From Hippasteria phrygiana (Eukaryota; Echinodermata; Asteroidea; Valvatida; Goniasteridae), in NCBI GenBank assembly GCA_037893225.1, contig JAZGUH010000941.1, positions 1 to 64,000 on the forward strand: 64,000 nucleotides of DNA, in the 5' to 3' direction. The stretch's first letter is position 1. Each line of letters begins with the position of its first letter. The position numbers and the translations under genes are program-made. The notes below the pieces were generated by a model. It was not told where the DNA came from and searched no databases. It saw nothing but the letters and a program-made list of their open reading frames with translations. Below are positions 44,351-56,700 of the stretch, one piece after another.

Positions 44351-47300
44351 TGGGATTATAGCAGAAATTATGCAATAATTTTGCAATGGTATATGTATTC
44401 AAAGCTTTATAATTATTTCATTAATACCGATAACATTTTTATTTTGAACTGTCGCTTTTCATGGTTTTGTGTGCATGTCTTAATTACTTGGGCCGAATTA
44501 GAAACTACCGGTACCTTGCAGGATATCGATTTCTAACAAGGATTTGTTGGATTTTTTTACTGACTAGTAGCAACTTGTTTCAAGTTTAAAGGTAGTGAAC
44601 ACGATTGGTAATCCTCCAATTTTTGTTTACTGAATTATTACTAGACTGTAAGTTAATAGTAGTCTCAATCATCCTGTGAAATGATGGCACCAGGTGTGCT
44701 GTCGTTGTCAAGAAAAGTCGACATTTATATCGTTTTCCAACGATTTCCGGCTGCCCATCTAGTCCTTTTTCAAACGTTAAAAGCAATTATATTGTACTTT
44801 CATGTTTCAAAAGGCAGAAATGAAAATCGACAGTTAAAAAATAATAGTCGGTATCCATGCCAAATATAGGAATCTATGCAAGGTCAGTTGTGTATGAGTG
44901 TAGAATGTGGAAAGGTGCAAGTTTTTAAGACAAAAATAAATTTTGAGATTGTAGACGATTACACATGTCTGTGTAACAGTGTTACAATCCTCAGGCCTAT
45001 CATACACAAGACGTGATGAGCCCATGTCATATTAGATATTACTAGTATACTGTACGCTGTATTTTTAGAATAGTCTTGGATCTGTTTAAAGATTAAAACA
45101 TCTTTATTTGTTTCAATGTTTTATTCTTCCTCTGCATGCAGACATCCTCTGCATGAGAATCGAGAACATTAAAGTTACAAAAAATAGGTGCATGTCTTTC
45201 GCATTTGCACTTTGTAGAAACGGCAAAAGACATGTTAAAAGAAACTCTGTTCTTGATTGTGGAAATCACGTAGCAGGTCGTTGTTTTAGACATCTTGAAT
45301 ATCGAAAGTTTTATTGTTAAAATGTTACTCTGCTGTAAATATTGTAAAATTATATTTGTGCGTGGTAAGAATATTTCACGAAAATCCAGGCTGGAGTACA
45401 GATTTCATAAATTTGTGGAATCGTTGGCAATGTAATTAATTACCAAATTGCCACTTGCCTACGCATACTACTTCTCGGGTTAACTCTGTAATTGCATCGG
45501 ACCCCTTCTGATGGGCTATATAGTACCATCAGTAGTTAGAATGATGTAAATAATTTTAGCACATGAAGATAGTAGTAATTTGGAATATTGTAGTATAAGG
45601 TAGTTGTGTTTATTTCGGCAAAGCAACGTAACGCGAAACGCATACAATGCGCAAGTGAAGAAAGAGACGATGACATTGCTAGGAAATGGAATCCTGTCGA
45701 TTAGCAGAATTAGTCTGTCGTGACCTCGAGCGAGTTGCATGTTCTCGCCGTCCAGATGCGTGTGCAGATCTGCAAAGGACGGGGTTAAGTATTAGTGGAA
45801 ATCATTTACGGCTATAACAAAGGGCTTGTGCAGTTGAGGGGTCTATATGCTCTCCAGATACATGTAGATGAAATATCTCAAGAATGTTTTCTTGTTGACA
45901 AAAGGCAGTAGGATAATGGTTGTTCTACACCAAAACCAACGCCATAAAATCCGTTGTCGGTATTATAAAGACAAACCGGAGCCTTTAACAAAAGGGTATA
46001 ATTAAATCAAGTGCATGTTTACATGGCCATTGCTTAATTTATTTAATTCCCAACATTTAATCCGTCCTACATAGCTCGCGTATAACACAGCACTTGTGTT
46101 TAAATGTAGAACCAGATACACATATTTGTTGTATCGTTTTACCTTTATTAATGTAAATAAATATTTCTGGTGATACGTCCAAATTGTCTAATTTGCGAGT
46201 TTTCTGTAAAATGCATAGATTTTTTGTTTTAAAAATCGTAACTTTTAGCACGAGAGATAATGATTAAAATGTAAATGTTTGATCAACATGGTAATTTGTA
46301 GAAAAGACCATGTGATAGAGAAACCAATATAAATATACACAGAGACAGGTACACAACTTTTTGTACAGTTTTTGGATATTTCAATTATGGGATAGATTGT
46401 CTTGTTATAAAGCTAGGCGTAGTTTAGATTTTTTTTCTTCTAATTGTTTGCTTAGTTTGATACTTCTTGTTACATTTTGCAGTTAAATAGTCCGTAAGCA
46501 TGTACGTTAAGGCTGCGCAAGCACTGAACAATGCAGATCTAAAGCAGAATGTAAAAATAAATGATTGCCGTGATATATTTTTTTGCATGATTACAAAATC
46601 CTTTTGCAGTTTTGAACAGATTGATCCTAATCACTGACATTATCAGAGAAACTGTATGTTGAATAGATCCGAACATAAGTAGTCAATGTTTCAAGAAAAC
46701 TTAAAAGTATGATTTCGCAAAGACGATGAAGTAATTTCGGATCGTTCCAGGCGATCATCCTCCATGTTGAACGTTGCCTAGCTTTCATGTCAGTCTAGAT
46801 AATGTCCTGCCATATAGCTGTTAGATTAAACGGTATCGTGATAAAAGGTTAAGAGTGATATCAAAGAAATCAAAAGTTGATTTTTGTAAATGGGGCTTAG
46901 TAAAAATTGGAGTCTTGATCTTTGTATTTGTAGCTTGTGAACCCCGTCTAGGGAACACTGCCGCACAGTGGAAGTGCCGGCACTGAGCATTGTGCAGGCA
47001 TGGGGCAATGGCCAAGGACTGGGAACTGAGCCAACACTGCCTAGAAACCAGACATTTCTAGTTTACTTGGCACTGGAGAGTATGCTGATACAAAGCACAT
47101 TGGGCAGGCACTGAGTTAACCCAAAGTGCTGGCGATTGGTCGTGTGGATTTTACCGGTGTTGCGTGAAATGTTGTCACCATGAAATACTGTAGTATTGCA
47201 CTTGCCTTTAGTGATCGATGAATCGATTATTGGGAGAGTGGCCGGTCACGTGAGAGGGTTTTAGCCAATAATAGGGAAGAGGGGTCTAATATTCATGGAG

Positions 47301-48249
47301 TCAGATATTCATTTGACACCGGAATATTAGCAACAAACTTTTCATTTTAAAAAAGTGTCATCACTGTAGAACGGCTTGGAAATTGGAATCCGTCATTTTT
47401 TAAGGTTACGTTTTATATCTCCATCCCGAGATTTCGTTTCTAGAAGAGTAATCATTATACTTCTCAAAACATTTCATCGCACACAAGACATTACCATCCC
47501 CCACCCCAAAAAAACTTAAAAGAATCAAGCCACTACAGCATGTTAAAGCCATATAATCCAATGTAGATACAATTTTATTGATATCACTTGCTTTATATTT
47601 AGTTTACACAAAACAAATTTAGTGAGATATTATGGACGGCTTTTTGTACATACATTCCATTATTAAATAGATATTATAATCTCAAGAAATATGTTTTGAA
47701 GATATACCAAAGAACCAATCTGAATTAATGAGCAATCTTTACAGTCAGTGTCCTACGAAGGATTTGGATGAAAGTCGACCTCCAAAGGATCCAAAAAGTT
47801 AGTTTAGAATTATGTTAAGCTGAATAGTTGTTGAATTGCGATACTCTGCCTTTCTACTGTATGACTGGTTCGTTGCTTTGTCACAAATTAGTTTATGTTG
47901 TTAGTTGATCCTCGTGCATACGGTGGGCCGTTGAAGTAAGTACCAGTGTGACATACAACCCCGTCCAGTGAATGGCTATTAAGCTGTTCGACATTTCCGT
48001 TGAAAGCTTTTCGTGATAAATTCAATTATTTTACAAACATATAAATCAAATTAAATTCCAGCATTAAGATATTGTCATTTGTACATATGTCTGTTAATGA
48101 CTAGACTGCAGCAGACTGTAGGCCTAACATGATGAGTAATAAAATCGAGACTGCAGGGAGATACATTCTGAAATGGCACCATAATGGCAGGCCTATAAAC
48201 ACGACCAATTTAACCACGGAAATGATTCTCAATAGCAATGGATTTGGAA
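44351..48249. other. Intergenic region between the receptor gene and the divergent pair
   Basis: No coding exon was recognised. It is AT-rich and contains the inverted dispersed repeat at 44583-44760. A stretch at about 47170-47340 (GAAATACTGTAGTATTGCA, GCCGGTCACGTGAGAGG) has a diverged relative at about 60840-60980. On the minus strand an AATAAA at 47579-47574 could end the Gln-rich gene, about 670 nt after its stop. Confidence 0.5.
44583..44760 (-). repeat. Dispersed repeat family, inverted partial copy
   Basis: On the minus strand it carries CAGGATGATTGAGACTACT and an AATAATTCAG-like stretch matching the right part of the family. It lies just downstream of the predicted polyadenylation site. 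Confidence 0.55.
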
Positions 48250-48499
48250 TTATTTAACAGGTAGCCACGGAAGTCCTTCTCCTTCTATCACTCTTTCTTG
48301 GCCTTCCAGGGCTTCGAACACAGGAGACATATTTGCTCTTTGTTTAGTTTCCCAGATGGGCGGGCCTCGAGAGTACAATCGCAGTCGGGTGGAGGGACGG
48401 GCTCTGTGGCGGCGTGCAAGCCCACCAGCCATGTCGATGATTTGGTCGATTTCATTCAGCTCACTCCCAATAGCGCCTTCCTGTTCTTCCTGTTCTTCT

Positions 48500-48535
<36 letters not shown>

Positions 48536-48824
48536 GGCTGTTCGTCGTGTGTTGGTTGCTGCGTTTGCTGTATTTGTGGTTGTTGGGTGTGTTTCGGTAT
48601 TGGTCGTTTATATTGTTTTTGTGTAACTGGTTTTTGCTCCTCGTCCGCACCTTCATCACTGTCAGGTACAGTATGTTTAGCTCCCTGACTTATGATGTCA
48701 GCCGCCTGCATGATCCCCGTACTCATGGCCACTTCAGGCGACGGTTGTGGTTTGGGTAAGCTGACTGAATCATTTCCCATCATCCCCTGCTCGATGGCAG
48801 TAATTTTGGCCTCAAGTTCCAACT
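48250..48824 (-). CDS. Gln-rich gene, last exon
   Basis: 575 nt from an acatag acceptor to TAA. It starts QLELEAKITAIEQGMMGND and contains Pro/Gln-rich and pure Gln stretches encoded mainly by CAG, an acidic run, and an Arg-rich C-terminal third. The opposite-strand frames with long Leu or Cys runs are artefacts of the CTG tract. Confidence 0.7.
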
Positions 48825-51194
48825 CTATGTAAAGCCAGGAAATGAATTATAAGTTAAAAAGTCGTATCCTCAATGACCTGTACTGATGGATGGAGAATCT
48901 TTCTGGAAGAAGAATTATACATAACCTCCCGATTCGGTCCAGTAGTTTTTGCTCCACAGCCAATTTTGTGAAGCAAAGTCGGGTCACTTCACCATTTGTT
49001 CCATGCAGAAAATTCGGGACCAACTGACCCCGACTTTGATTCACAAAATAGACTCTGTAACAAAAACTACTGGACCGAATCGGGAGGTCTTACTAGAAAG
49101 ATTCTCCATCCATCTGTACAGGTGGTTGGACTCTAAAGGTAGCGGAAGTATGCCCTTACGTTGTTTTTTTTACCACCCTATAGGCGAGATAAGCTTAAAC
49201 CTCTAACTCTAAATTTGCATGTAGACATTTGGCTATATGTGACGAGTTTATGCCATTCTGCTATTGTAGAAATCTCTGCTATTTCATTAACTAGTGTTTT
49301 CTTAACCATAAACAGTCCCGAATCGTCCAAATTTAATATGATTTTCTACACACCTAGGGAGTTCGGGTTAAAGGGTCCTTACTCATACTGAATTTTAGTA
49401 AAAGTTCAGCATACTCACGGATTCTTTCAAGTCTCGTTGTAGCAATTTCTAACGTCATTAACACGTTCCATATCTCGCTGATGTTACCCTGCAAATCTGA
49501 AACAAATTTGCGAAATGGCATCATTCAGTTGTCAGTGTGTTACTGAATATGTCCAAATTATTTGATATTTTAAAAAGACCTATAAAATATAAACTGAAAA
49601 TATAAACTGAAAAAAATTATTATTCCAGCTTAGATTAACAGCGTTGTTATGAGTATAAAAATGTATCCGTTTTGTCCTTGCCTTCAAATGATAGACGAAG
49701 GAAAGAGTCACTGGAGTTAAAAATCGATCTGACCTTGTCTACGTAAAAACAAAAATACGGGGAGTGGTTCAATTGAATAATTTTGTTTTATGTATTTGTG
49801 GAATCATGGGCGGCGATCCCGGGTTGGGGGGGGGGGGAAACGTCCCCCAAATATTTGTTGGGGGGAGGGGACGGCCATGGCAGTGTCCCTCCAACAATCC
49901 CCCTTGTCATTATACATTGTATGCGTCATTGGATTTTACATGCACCAGACTACACAAAGATCAGCACACATTTTTTTTTAATTCCCAGGATAAAGAGACA
50001 TCGATTACAAAACGCTCGACAATTATCGTTGGTTGTGTGCTTTTATCACCCCCACCCCCCCCCCCCCCCCCCCCAACCTTGACGAGAAATCGCCGCCGCT
50101 GTGTGGAATGATTTCAGATTAAATAGAATTTGGTATTTGAAAAATACTTATTATTTCAGAGTAATTATTATTTTGTTTTGCTACTTACCATGATAGTTAC
50201 TGCTAATTTCTTTGGGGATTCCAGTAGTCTCATACTGTTCTCTTTTTACCTATTTAAAAATCATAAAGAAAACCACAAATATTTTCACACATTTTAAATG
50301 TTTCCTATTTGTGTTTTAGAGTTATTTTCATTAGACAGCTTTATCTCCATCAGTGTTTTTTTGCTTTTTTGGGGGGGTGTTTTATCTTGTTTTTATAGAA
50401 TACCCAGAAAATGCATTTTCAACAGGAGCTAGATGTCTGGGGGAAATTGTCAGAGTTGCAGTCGAGTCCCTGCAAGTCCTTTCACAAGTCCTTTCGCAAG
50501 CCCAGTCAGAAGTCCTTTCATAAAGCCGGTCACAAGTAACTGGATGAACAATGACAAAGAAATGCCTTTGTCAAGGCTCATTTGAATAGCTTATGATTGG
50601 AATTCAGACTGGGGGGCTTGTGATGGACTTGCAGGGACTTGCAGGAACTTGTGATGGACTCTACTTCATCCCTGGAAATTGTAAACATTGACCATTTCAC
50701 ATTTTTCCTTTTACAAGTATCAAATCTGGGAAAAGAATCGTATATTTCATTTTTAAAGTGCATAAAATAAATAATTATCAGTTTTGTCCGTTTTGTCACA
50801 CATTTTCAGTGACTAATCGTCAGAAAGATACTAAATGCTTCGAGGCACTTTACAACTTTGCGAGGCACTTTTCCTTATCATTTCTTATTGAGACACCAGA
50901 TCATTTCTGTGCGTGAACCTTTGTCCCGCCGTGCACCAGGCATTATTACCCGTGTACTACACAACTCCTGACGGATGACGGTTGCACTTTACATTTCCGT
51001 GATGATTGTTGTGATGATTTTAATCCTATCAATGCCGTCTTGCTTGAATATTGTCCAATGTTAGGGCAAGCCAGTACCTGAAAATCTGCAGATATTCTGG
51101 ACTTTTGGGCTCCAGCATGAATCTTTAGTGTACCGTGGACTCGGTGAGACGTGGCTGTTAATATAACGATCAAGCTGACGAAGTTTGACCCCAT
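48250..51194 (-). CDS. Secreted coiled-coil, Gln-rich protein of unknown family (4 exons, 276 aa)
   Basis: Exons on the minus strand are 51194-51078, 50249-50189, 49496-49419 and 48824-48250; together 831 nt with stop TAA. Exon 1 encodes MGSNFVSLIVILTATSHRVH, a signal peptide, with the ATG in a good context (gccATGG). Exons 2 and 3 read VKREQYETTGIPKEISSNYH and LQGNISEIWNVLMTLEIATT, the latter with heptad-like hydrophobics running into LELEAKITAIEQGM. The last exon has PQIQQTQQPTHDEQPQ, a pure Gln run, EEQEEQ, NEIDQIIDM and a basic Arg-rich stretch, ending LPWLPVK. No transmembrane segment is seen. Exon lengths and phases (117 nt phase 0; short phase 0-1; coiled coil 1-1) match the divergent neighbour at 53644. 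I do not recognise the family. Confidence 0.65.
48500..48540. repeat. CTG/CAG trinucleotide tract coding for poly-Gln
   Basis: About eleven consecutive CTG triplets on the plus strand (CAG on the coding minus strand) flanked by TTG and CGG variants, giving a run of 12 Gln. A pure tract of this kind is usually length-polymorphic. Confidence 0.85.
48883..49122. repeat. Stem-loop inverted repeat in Gln-rich gene intron
   Basis: Arms of about 100 bp share GATGGATGGAGAATCTTTCT and CCCGATTCGGTCCAGTAGTT in opposite orientation, with a loop of about 30 bp near 48995. It looks like a small foldback MITE. Confidence 0.65.
49419..49496 (-). CDS. Gln-rich gene, exon 3: coiled-coil segment
   Basis: 78 nt, phase 1-1, acceptor tttcag and donor gtgagt, reading DLQGNISEIWNVLMTLEIAT and ending RLERI. 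It joins the last exon through a split Gln codon and continues the amphipathic helix. Confidence 0.62.
49806..50101. mobile_element. Poly-C interspersed repeat, uninterrupted copy
   Basis: The same family as 25047-25624 without the nested insert. It starts GGGCGGCGATCCCGG and ends CGAGAAATCGCCGCCGCTG, with a poly-C run near 50055-50074. It lies in an intron of the minus-strand gene. Confidence 0.65.
50189..50249 (-). CDS. Gln-rich gene, exon 2
   Basis: 61 nt between an aaatag acceptor and a gtaagt donor, phase 0 to 1, reading VKREQYETTGIPKEISSNYH. It is too short for an ORF scan and is supported by phase agreement on both sides. Confidence 0.6.
51078..51194 (-). CDS. Gln-rich gene, exon 1: signal peptide
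   Basis: 39 codons, phase 0 end at GATTTTCAG|gtactg. It has a hydrophobic core FVSLIVILTA followed by a small/polar boundary. An upstream in-frame ATG (51239 region) also exists, but starting at MGSNF puts the hydrophobic core at the N-terminus and gives exactly the 117-nt length of the paralogue's first exon. Confidence 0.6.
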
Positions 51195-51311
51195 GGCTGT
51201 ATTCGAAGCAGACATCATTATGTTCACTCTACTATGAGAGAGTGCTGGTTCACACGTGGTCAAGCGTTAGGTGGGGAATGCAGTGTGTTATGTAACAGTA
51301 AGAATGCTTAC

Positions 51312-51361
51312 AACACAAACACAAACACAAACACAAACACAAACACAAACACAAACACAAA
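51312..51361 (+). repeat. (CAAACA)n microsatellite
   Basis: About eight ACAAAC hexamers in tandem, 118 bp upstream of the start codon of the minus-strand gene, so it may lie in its 5' UTR or promoter. Confidence 0.85.
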
Positions 51362-51887
51362 CTTTCTGTTTCATCGTAGATGCCTACAATGATTTTTTTT
51401 CCGCGGTTTCTCTCAGCCCGAAGAAGTTTCTCTTCGGAATTATTGATTTATAACCCCCAAATAGATTTCACGTAGATTTGATAAAGTAGTAACATACTTT
51501 GCGCTGTTGATTGAAAGAGAGGCTATAGAGTACCGACAACTGGCTCCAAACAAATGGAAATTTCGATTGTCAGTCATGCAAACACATTGACACAAAATAA
51601 CAAAAGTATTCTGGCTCCAAACATTGCATTGACGTCATCACTTCGGTACTCTATAAGCCTCGGTTACATGATTGAATTCTTATATGTTACGTAATAACTT
51701 AAGTAGCCTCCACAGTAACAATGCGAAGAGTCTTTGTATTGGATGTGTAGCCTCGCTTTTGTTCCAATATGGCAAAACCGTCCAGAGGGCAAATTTGATA
51801 ATATTCTGAAGTCTGCAAACCCCAAAGGGGAAATTTCATGATCGAACCAATCACAATGCACTAAACACGGCGTCGTGTTGAACAGTA

Positions 51888-53486
51888 ACGGGTGCGTTCG
51901 AGTAGCTTACCCGTTTGGATTTGGGTGAAGGCAGACAGGTCAGCCACGAAAGCTGGGCTTATAGAACGTTCAAACGCCCTCTCCTGTTGATGTCACCGTA
52001 CACTTGAGTCCATATCATCACAGTTTTCACGAACAGACGAATTTTGCATCTCCGCACTAAACTAAAGTTACAAGAAAATCAGGTTTTAAGCTGCTCACTT
52101 TTTAAATTGAAGATATTACCTGCGTTCATACCACATGTTGATTCAGTGTTGACACTATGTTAAAGTTCAGTTCTCGGTCTTTCACAAGTAATTGGCAGCT
52201 AAGCGATAAGTCAATTAATTACAGAGTTATTAATTGATTAATACATTTGTCTGTTCGTGAAAACTCAGAAGCGAGTTCTTCTCGGCCATATACGCTATGG
52301 CTGAGAAGGGCAAAATTGCCAGAAAATGGATTTTGGGTTTTCACGAAGAGACAATTGACACTCTGTGGGGCAAAACGGGCCATTTCTCGCTTCTGAGTTT
52401 TCACGAACAGACAAATGTATTAATCAATTAATAACTCTGTAATTAATTGACTTATCGCTTAGCTGCCAATTACTTGTGAAAGACCGAGAACTGAACTTTA
52501 ACATAGTGTCAACACTGAATCAACATGTGGTATGAACGCAGGTAATATCTTCAATTTAAAAAGTGAGCAGCTTAAAACCCGATTTTCTTGTAACTTTAGT
52601 TTAGTGCGGAGATGTAAAATTCGTCTGTTCGTGGAAACTGTGACGATATGAAGCACGATATGGGGGAAAAGGGACCCCCCTCTTTTGTGTTGGTCATTGC
52701 ATTCCCGGAATCTCAAGAATTCTATTCAGAAATCTAGGGGGATGTGTAGATAACGATAATCTGGAGTGTGCTTAGGGTATAGGGATAAAGGGGGGGGGGG
52801 AGGGGTACCCTTTTCCCCCATATCGTGCAGGGTATCCTTGAGTCGGCCATGGAGAAATACAAGTCGGCGATTGTGTAGTTACGGACCTCCCTTTATATTT
52901 GATCCATTTCGAGTCAAGGTTGTTTTTTTATCATTCCAAAATGAATTTATCAACCTATAAAGTATACTCCTCTCAATTCTAATGACATCATTTTTTAAAA
53001 TTCTGAACAGTTTCCTGCGGGAGAAAATGTTTTGGTGTTGGTGTCTTGCGAATCAGTGCGGTCTTCGCCATCTCTATTTTCGTGTTGCATTTTGTCATCT
53101 TCGTTGTCGTTTTACCAAAACATTTTCCACAAAAAAATAAAAACTCTGCCCTATATCTACGACATACCTGTTGGTTTTTAATGTCGCAATCTAGTTTGCT
53201 AAGTCCAATAACTTAAAAGTGGATTTTGTTCTCTTATATAGGAACAGTCCTTAACTACACAATCGCCCTTGAGGTCAGCCATTTTTAATTCCCCGCTCCA
53301 GTAAAATATGTGGGTAGTCAGACTTAACTACGCATGCGTGTGACGTAATTCCACCAGTGACTCTGCTCTGCGCGAGCAGGGTCTGTGGTGGCTGACCCGA
53401 GTGAGCCCCGGGTATGACGTCAGAGCTAATCGAACGGCAAGGGGCGAACCCGAGTCGACCCGGGTGAGCTACTCGAACGCACCCAT
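51888..53486. mobile_element. Candidate element with GGGTGCGTTCGAGTAGC ends between the divergent genes
   Basis: GGGTGCGTTCGAGTAGCTTA near 51890 is mirrored by GAGCTACTCGAACGCACCC near 53467-53485. The interior contains the 265-bp palindrome and poly-G tracts, and no transposase frame. Target duplications are not obvious, so the call rests on the inverted ends only. Confidence 0.4.
52011..52650. repeat. Large inverted repeat, 265-bp arms, 110-bp spacer
   Basis: Arm 52011-52275 is nearly the exact reverse complement of arm 52386-52650; the few differences include CATATCATCA against CATATCGTCA. The spacer carries no recognisable gene. Such near-identical arms can extrude a cruciform and would make a long hairpin if transcribed. 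Confidence 0.85.
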
Positions 53487-53643
53487 AGTGCGCATGTGGA
53501 GTGGGACTTGTGCTCGCGCAAGTGAAATTCCGAGCGCAACCTCGAGGCCTCGTTCAAACAGCTTAGCCTGGCGTGACTGCTGCGCGCATGGACTTTAGCT
53601 CTTGTGGAGATCTTTGCAGTGGCAACACATCTTCTTCGTCGTG

Positions 53644-53760
53644 ATGGCTCGCACGGACGTTATGTTTCTTATAGGCGTGGCATTGACAATATTTGGTCAA
53701 GTCAAGCCCATGCCTCAGAAAATCACCAAACGTGTGCACCATGATATGGATGGACAACAG
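53644..53760 (+). CDS. Ser/Pro/Glu-rich gene, exon 1: signal peptide
   Basis: 39 codons ending GGACAACAG|gtatgt in phase 0. Hydrophobic core VMFLIGVALTIFG, then a Pro/Lys-rich mature start KPMPQKITKRVHHD containing a dibasic-like KR. No TATA is evident upstream; the sequence from 53300 is GC-richer. Confidence 0.65.
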
Positions 53761-56700
53761 GTATGTTCTTTTTATTGAATTTGTGAATACGGATACTCTT
53801 CCACGTCGTACAATAGCGTTCGTGAATATACTATCAAAAGGAGTTGAAATGGGAGGACCCGACATGAGTTCCATGTAACTAAATGGTTCATGAAGCTAGA
53901 GTGACGAATGGGGGAAAATGTAGCATCGTGCCGCCATTTTATTTCATCATATTCTTTCAGACGATTAGCCACTTCAAATTTTGAAATAGAATTGGAAAAA
54001 TACAAATGCGGGACTGAGAAACATCAAATGCTTCGTTTCAAAATGCTTTTAAAGCCTCACTAAATTATGTGGGAATAGGAAAATGCTTTGTGGTTTTGAA
54101 AACCCAAGAAATATAGATTTTGCTGTATTTTTGTTCTCTGGCTCGTATCTATCGAGGCTTGACAGAAAAGGCATAGTGTCCCCGCCCACGAACTTCAATT
54201 ATTCAGAGCAGTGTATAAAACCCACCGACTTACTCGTGTGCAAGGGCATGGCAATTGATGTTTTTACTATTTCTTTTTTTGCTGCCGATGATGTCACGTC
54301 CAGGAAGATAAATATTTGCAATTAATGTACAAATTCTACAGTGTTGCCTGGAGGATGACCTGTAATTGTTAAAAATAATAAACTCATTTGTTTATATTGA
54401 TATTTCTCTTATTCATTACACAGGTTATGGACTCTCACCAAGAAAATAATCATGGTAAGTTGGTTTGAATCGGATATTCAACATCCAAAAATCCAAAATG
54501 GCTACCCTGTGTTGATGCACTTTTGAAGTTATCTGGAGAATTGGGGATTCATTTTTGTTCTGAAAAAGTGGTCCCAATTTCTTTTTTTTCGCCCGCAAAA
54601 ATGTTTTTAAGGGGGTTAGGACTTTTCCTATATTTTGCACTAACATTCCCGACCAAAGAAGCTGTTTACGTGTTCATACAATTCTAAACATAAATTGATT
54701 TTCCGCATTGTCTGTTCTGGCCTATTTTGGTGTGGTATCAAAGTAAACTATTTTCAATAGAAATTCACAAATCGCCGGGGTGGTTGAAGTCCCGTCCCCA
54801 CCGCTAAATATGCCATTCGGACCCTTAGGACCATCCTATGGACGCCTCAGCTAATATATGTGTGTCCTCCTCGTCTCCTAAGATTCATGGTTAGTGTTTG
54901 GAAATTTTTTTTCTTTTCATTTTTGTCTTTCCATTCCATTGCAGAACTCGCCGCCATAGTCCAGTCAGTACAATCAATCCAAGTTACGCTAGCAAGTGTT
55001 CAGCAACGCATTCTAAATCTGGAAACTAGCGGTAGGTAATTCAGCTTAGCCCATTTGCTAGTTGGTTTTTTTTCTGATATATGATCATGATCGAGAAGGG
55101 AAGGGAAACCGTTTTAACAAGGAAAGGGAGAAAGAGGGGTTAGGTACAAAGTAAAAATACATTTAATTTTTTTGTTGAACGTGAATCCCCACATCCCAAC
55201 CCGTCCATCGACCTGACAATAAGCGTGATTTAATATAGAGTGAATGGAATTTCCCTTTTTAATTTTTTTTATGAATTAACAGACCATTGTTTTTTTGTAA
55301 TTACCACAGCACCCTACAGTAAAAAGAACAAAAACGTTCTAACCCTTCCCAGAATTACCTGTAAAGCTCCGATCCCACTTACGCGAATTGGACGACGAAT
55401 CAGCGCGACGTGAAATTCGTTGTGATTCGTTGCGGGGTGGCCTCTAGAGCGCATTTTATACGAAACGGTTACGAAACGGTTACAATTCTCACGATTTGAT
55501 TGCGAACCAATACGAAACGGTTACAATACAAATACGAAATGTGAAGAATTGTTTACGAAACCGACCGAAAGTGTTACGAATTAACATGACATGTTACGAG
55601 GTATTAACGACTTTACGACGTATATACAACGCATTTACGACGTTTTGCGATATATAAACGAACTTGTTGCGAACTTGACGTCACATGGTGACGCTCGCGT
55701 TGAGAACCTGTACTTGTATTTTCTCACTTTGCATCATGTTCACCAACTCGGATGTACTGGAAGCGGCGGATGTTGAAGAGGAAAACCTCCTCCTGGCGGC
55801 TGCGGTTCTCGTTCTTCAAGGAATCCGGCGACAACAGCATAGGCCCTATAGACGTCCGAACAGCGGCGAAAGTGAAGACATTGACAAAACACCGCGAACC
55901 GCTGATTCATCACGTGTTTCCCACGTGTTCTTGTTGGCGTCGTCACGTGTTCGTAACCGCGTCGGCAAGTTCGTAACCGCTTCGTCAAAGTTGCAAACGC
56001 TTCATAACTGTTTCGCATATGTCGTAATGGTTTCGTGAATGAATTCGTGGTCATTCTCATCAATTCGTAAACGGTTCGCGCCAAAACACAGGTGTTTCGT
56101 GTTGACGCTACTTTTTCGGCTTGGTTCGTAACCATTTCGTAATTACTTCGTTACCATGTCGTAAACTTCGTAACGTTTCGGAACTGCTTCGCAACTACTT
56201 CGTGAACTGTCGTGACACTTCGTTGAGGGAAAAATTTGCCGAACCAGCCCGATATGGTTAGAATGATTACGATGCATTCGCGAAGCAATTACAAGTTACG
56301 ACACCGTTGCGACATATTGCGAATGCTTACGAAATCGTAACGCTTCGTAAAAGTTTTGAAAATATAGAAATTGGCACTACGGCTTACGCGACAATACGAG
56401 GTGTTTACGAAGTCTTGCGAATAATTACGACAATCAACGAATTCAATTACGAAGTACTTACGACACGTTTGCGATTCATTACGAAATGACACAAATCTAC
56501 TTAGCGTTAATTCGTCGTCAAATTCGCGTAAGTGGGATCTAGGCTTAAAGCTAATACTTGCGTGATTTGTCTGTATTCAATTATTGTTTGAAAGTACCCT
56601 TTTTCTTGTGCGGCGACAACTTTTTCCTTTGTGACTTGTATCAGTATTAATTATGAGGAAAACAAAATATATTTGCTTTTATTCCAGTTACTATTCCTAC

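Noticed and set aside
48298..48759. Plus-strand Leu-rich and Cys-rich frames opposite the Gln-rich exon
   Set aside because: They are the CTG tract read on the wrong strand; runs of Leu and Cys come from the trinucleotide repeat.
53012..53212. Possible transmembrane exon (hydrophobic frame with AVFAISIFVLHFVIFVVVL after a gaacag acceptor)
   Set aside because: No upstream exons to join, and the T-rich sequence produces hydrophobic residues in more than one frame. It lies within a candidate repeat.
51894..53484. An autonomous transposon between the divergent genes
   Set aside because: Inverted ends exist, but no transposase-like frame or target duplication could be found, so only a candidate non-autonomous element is listed.
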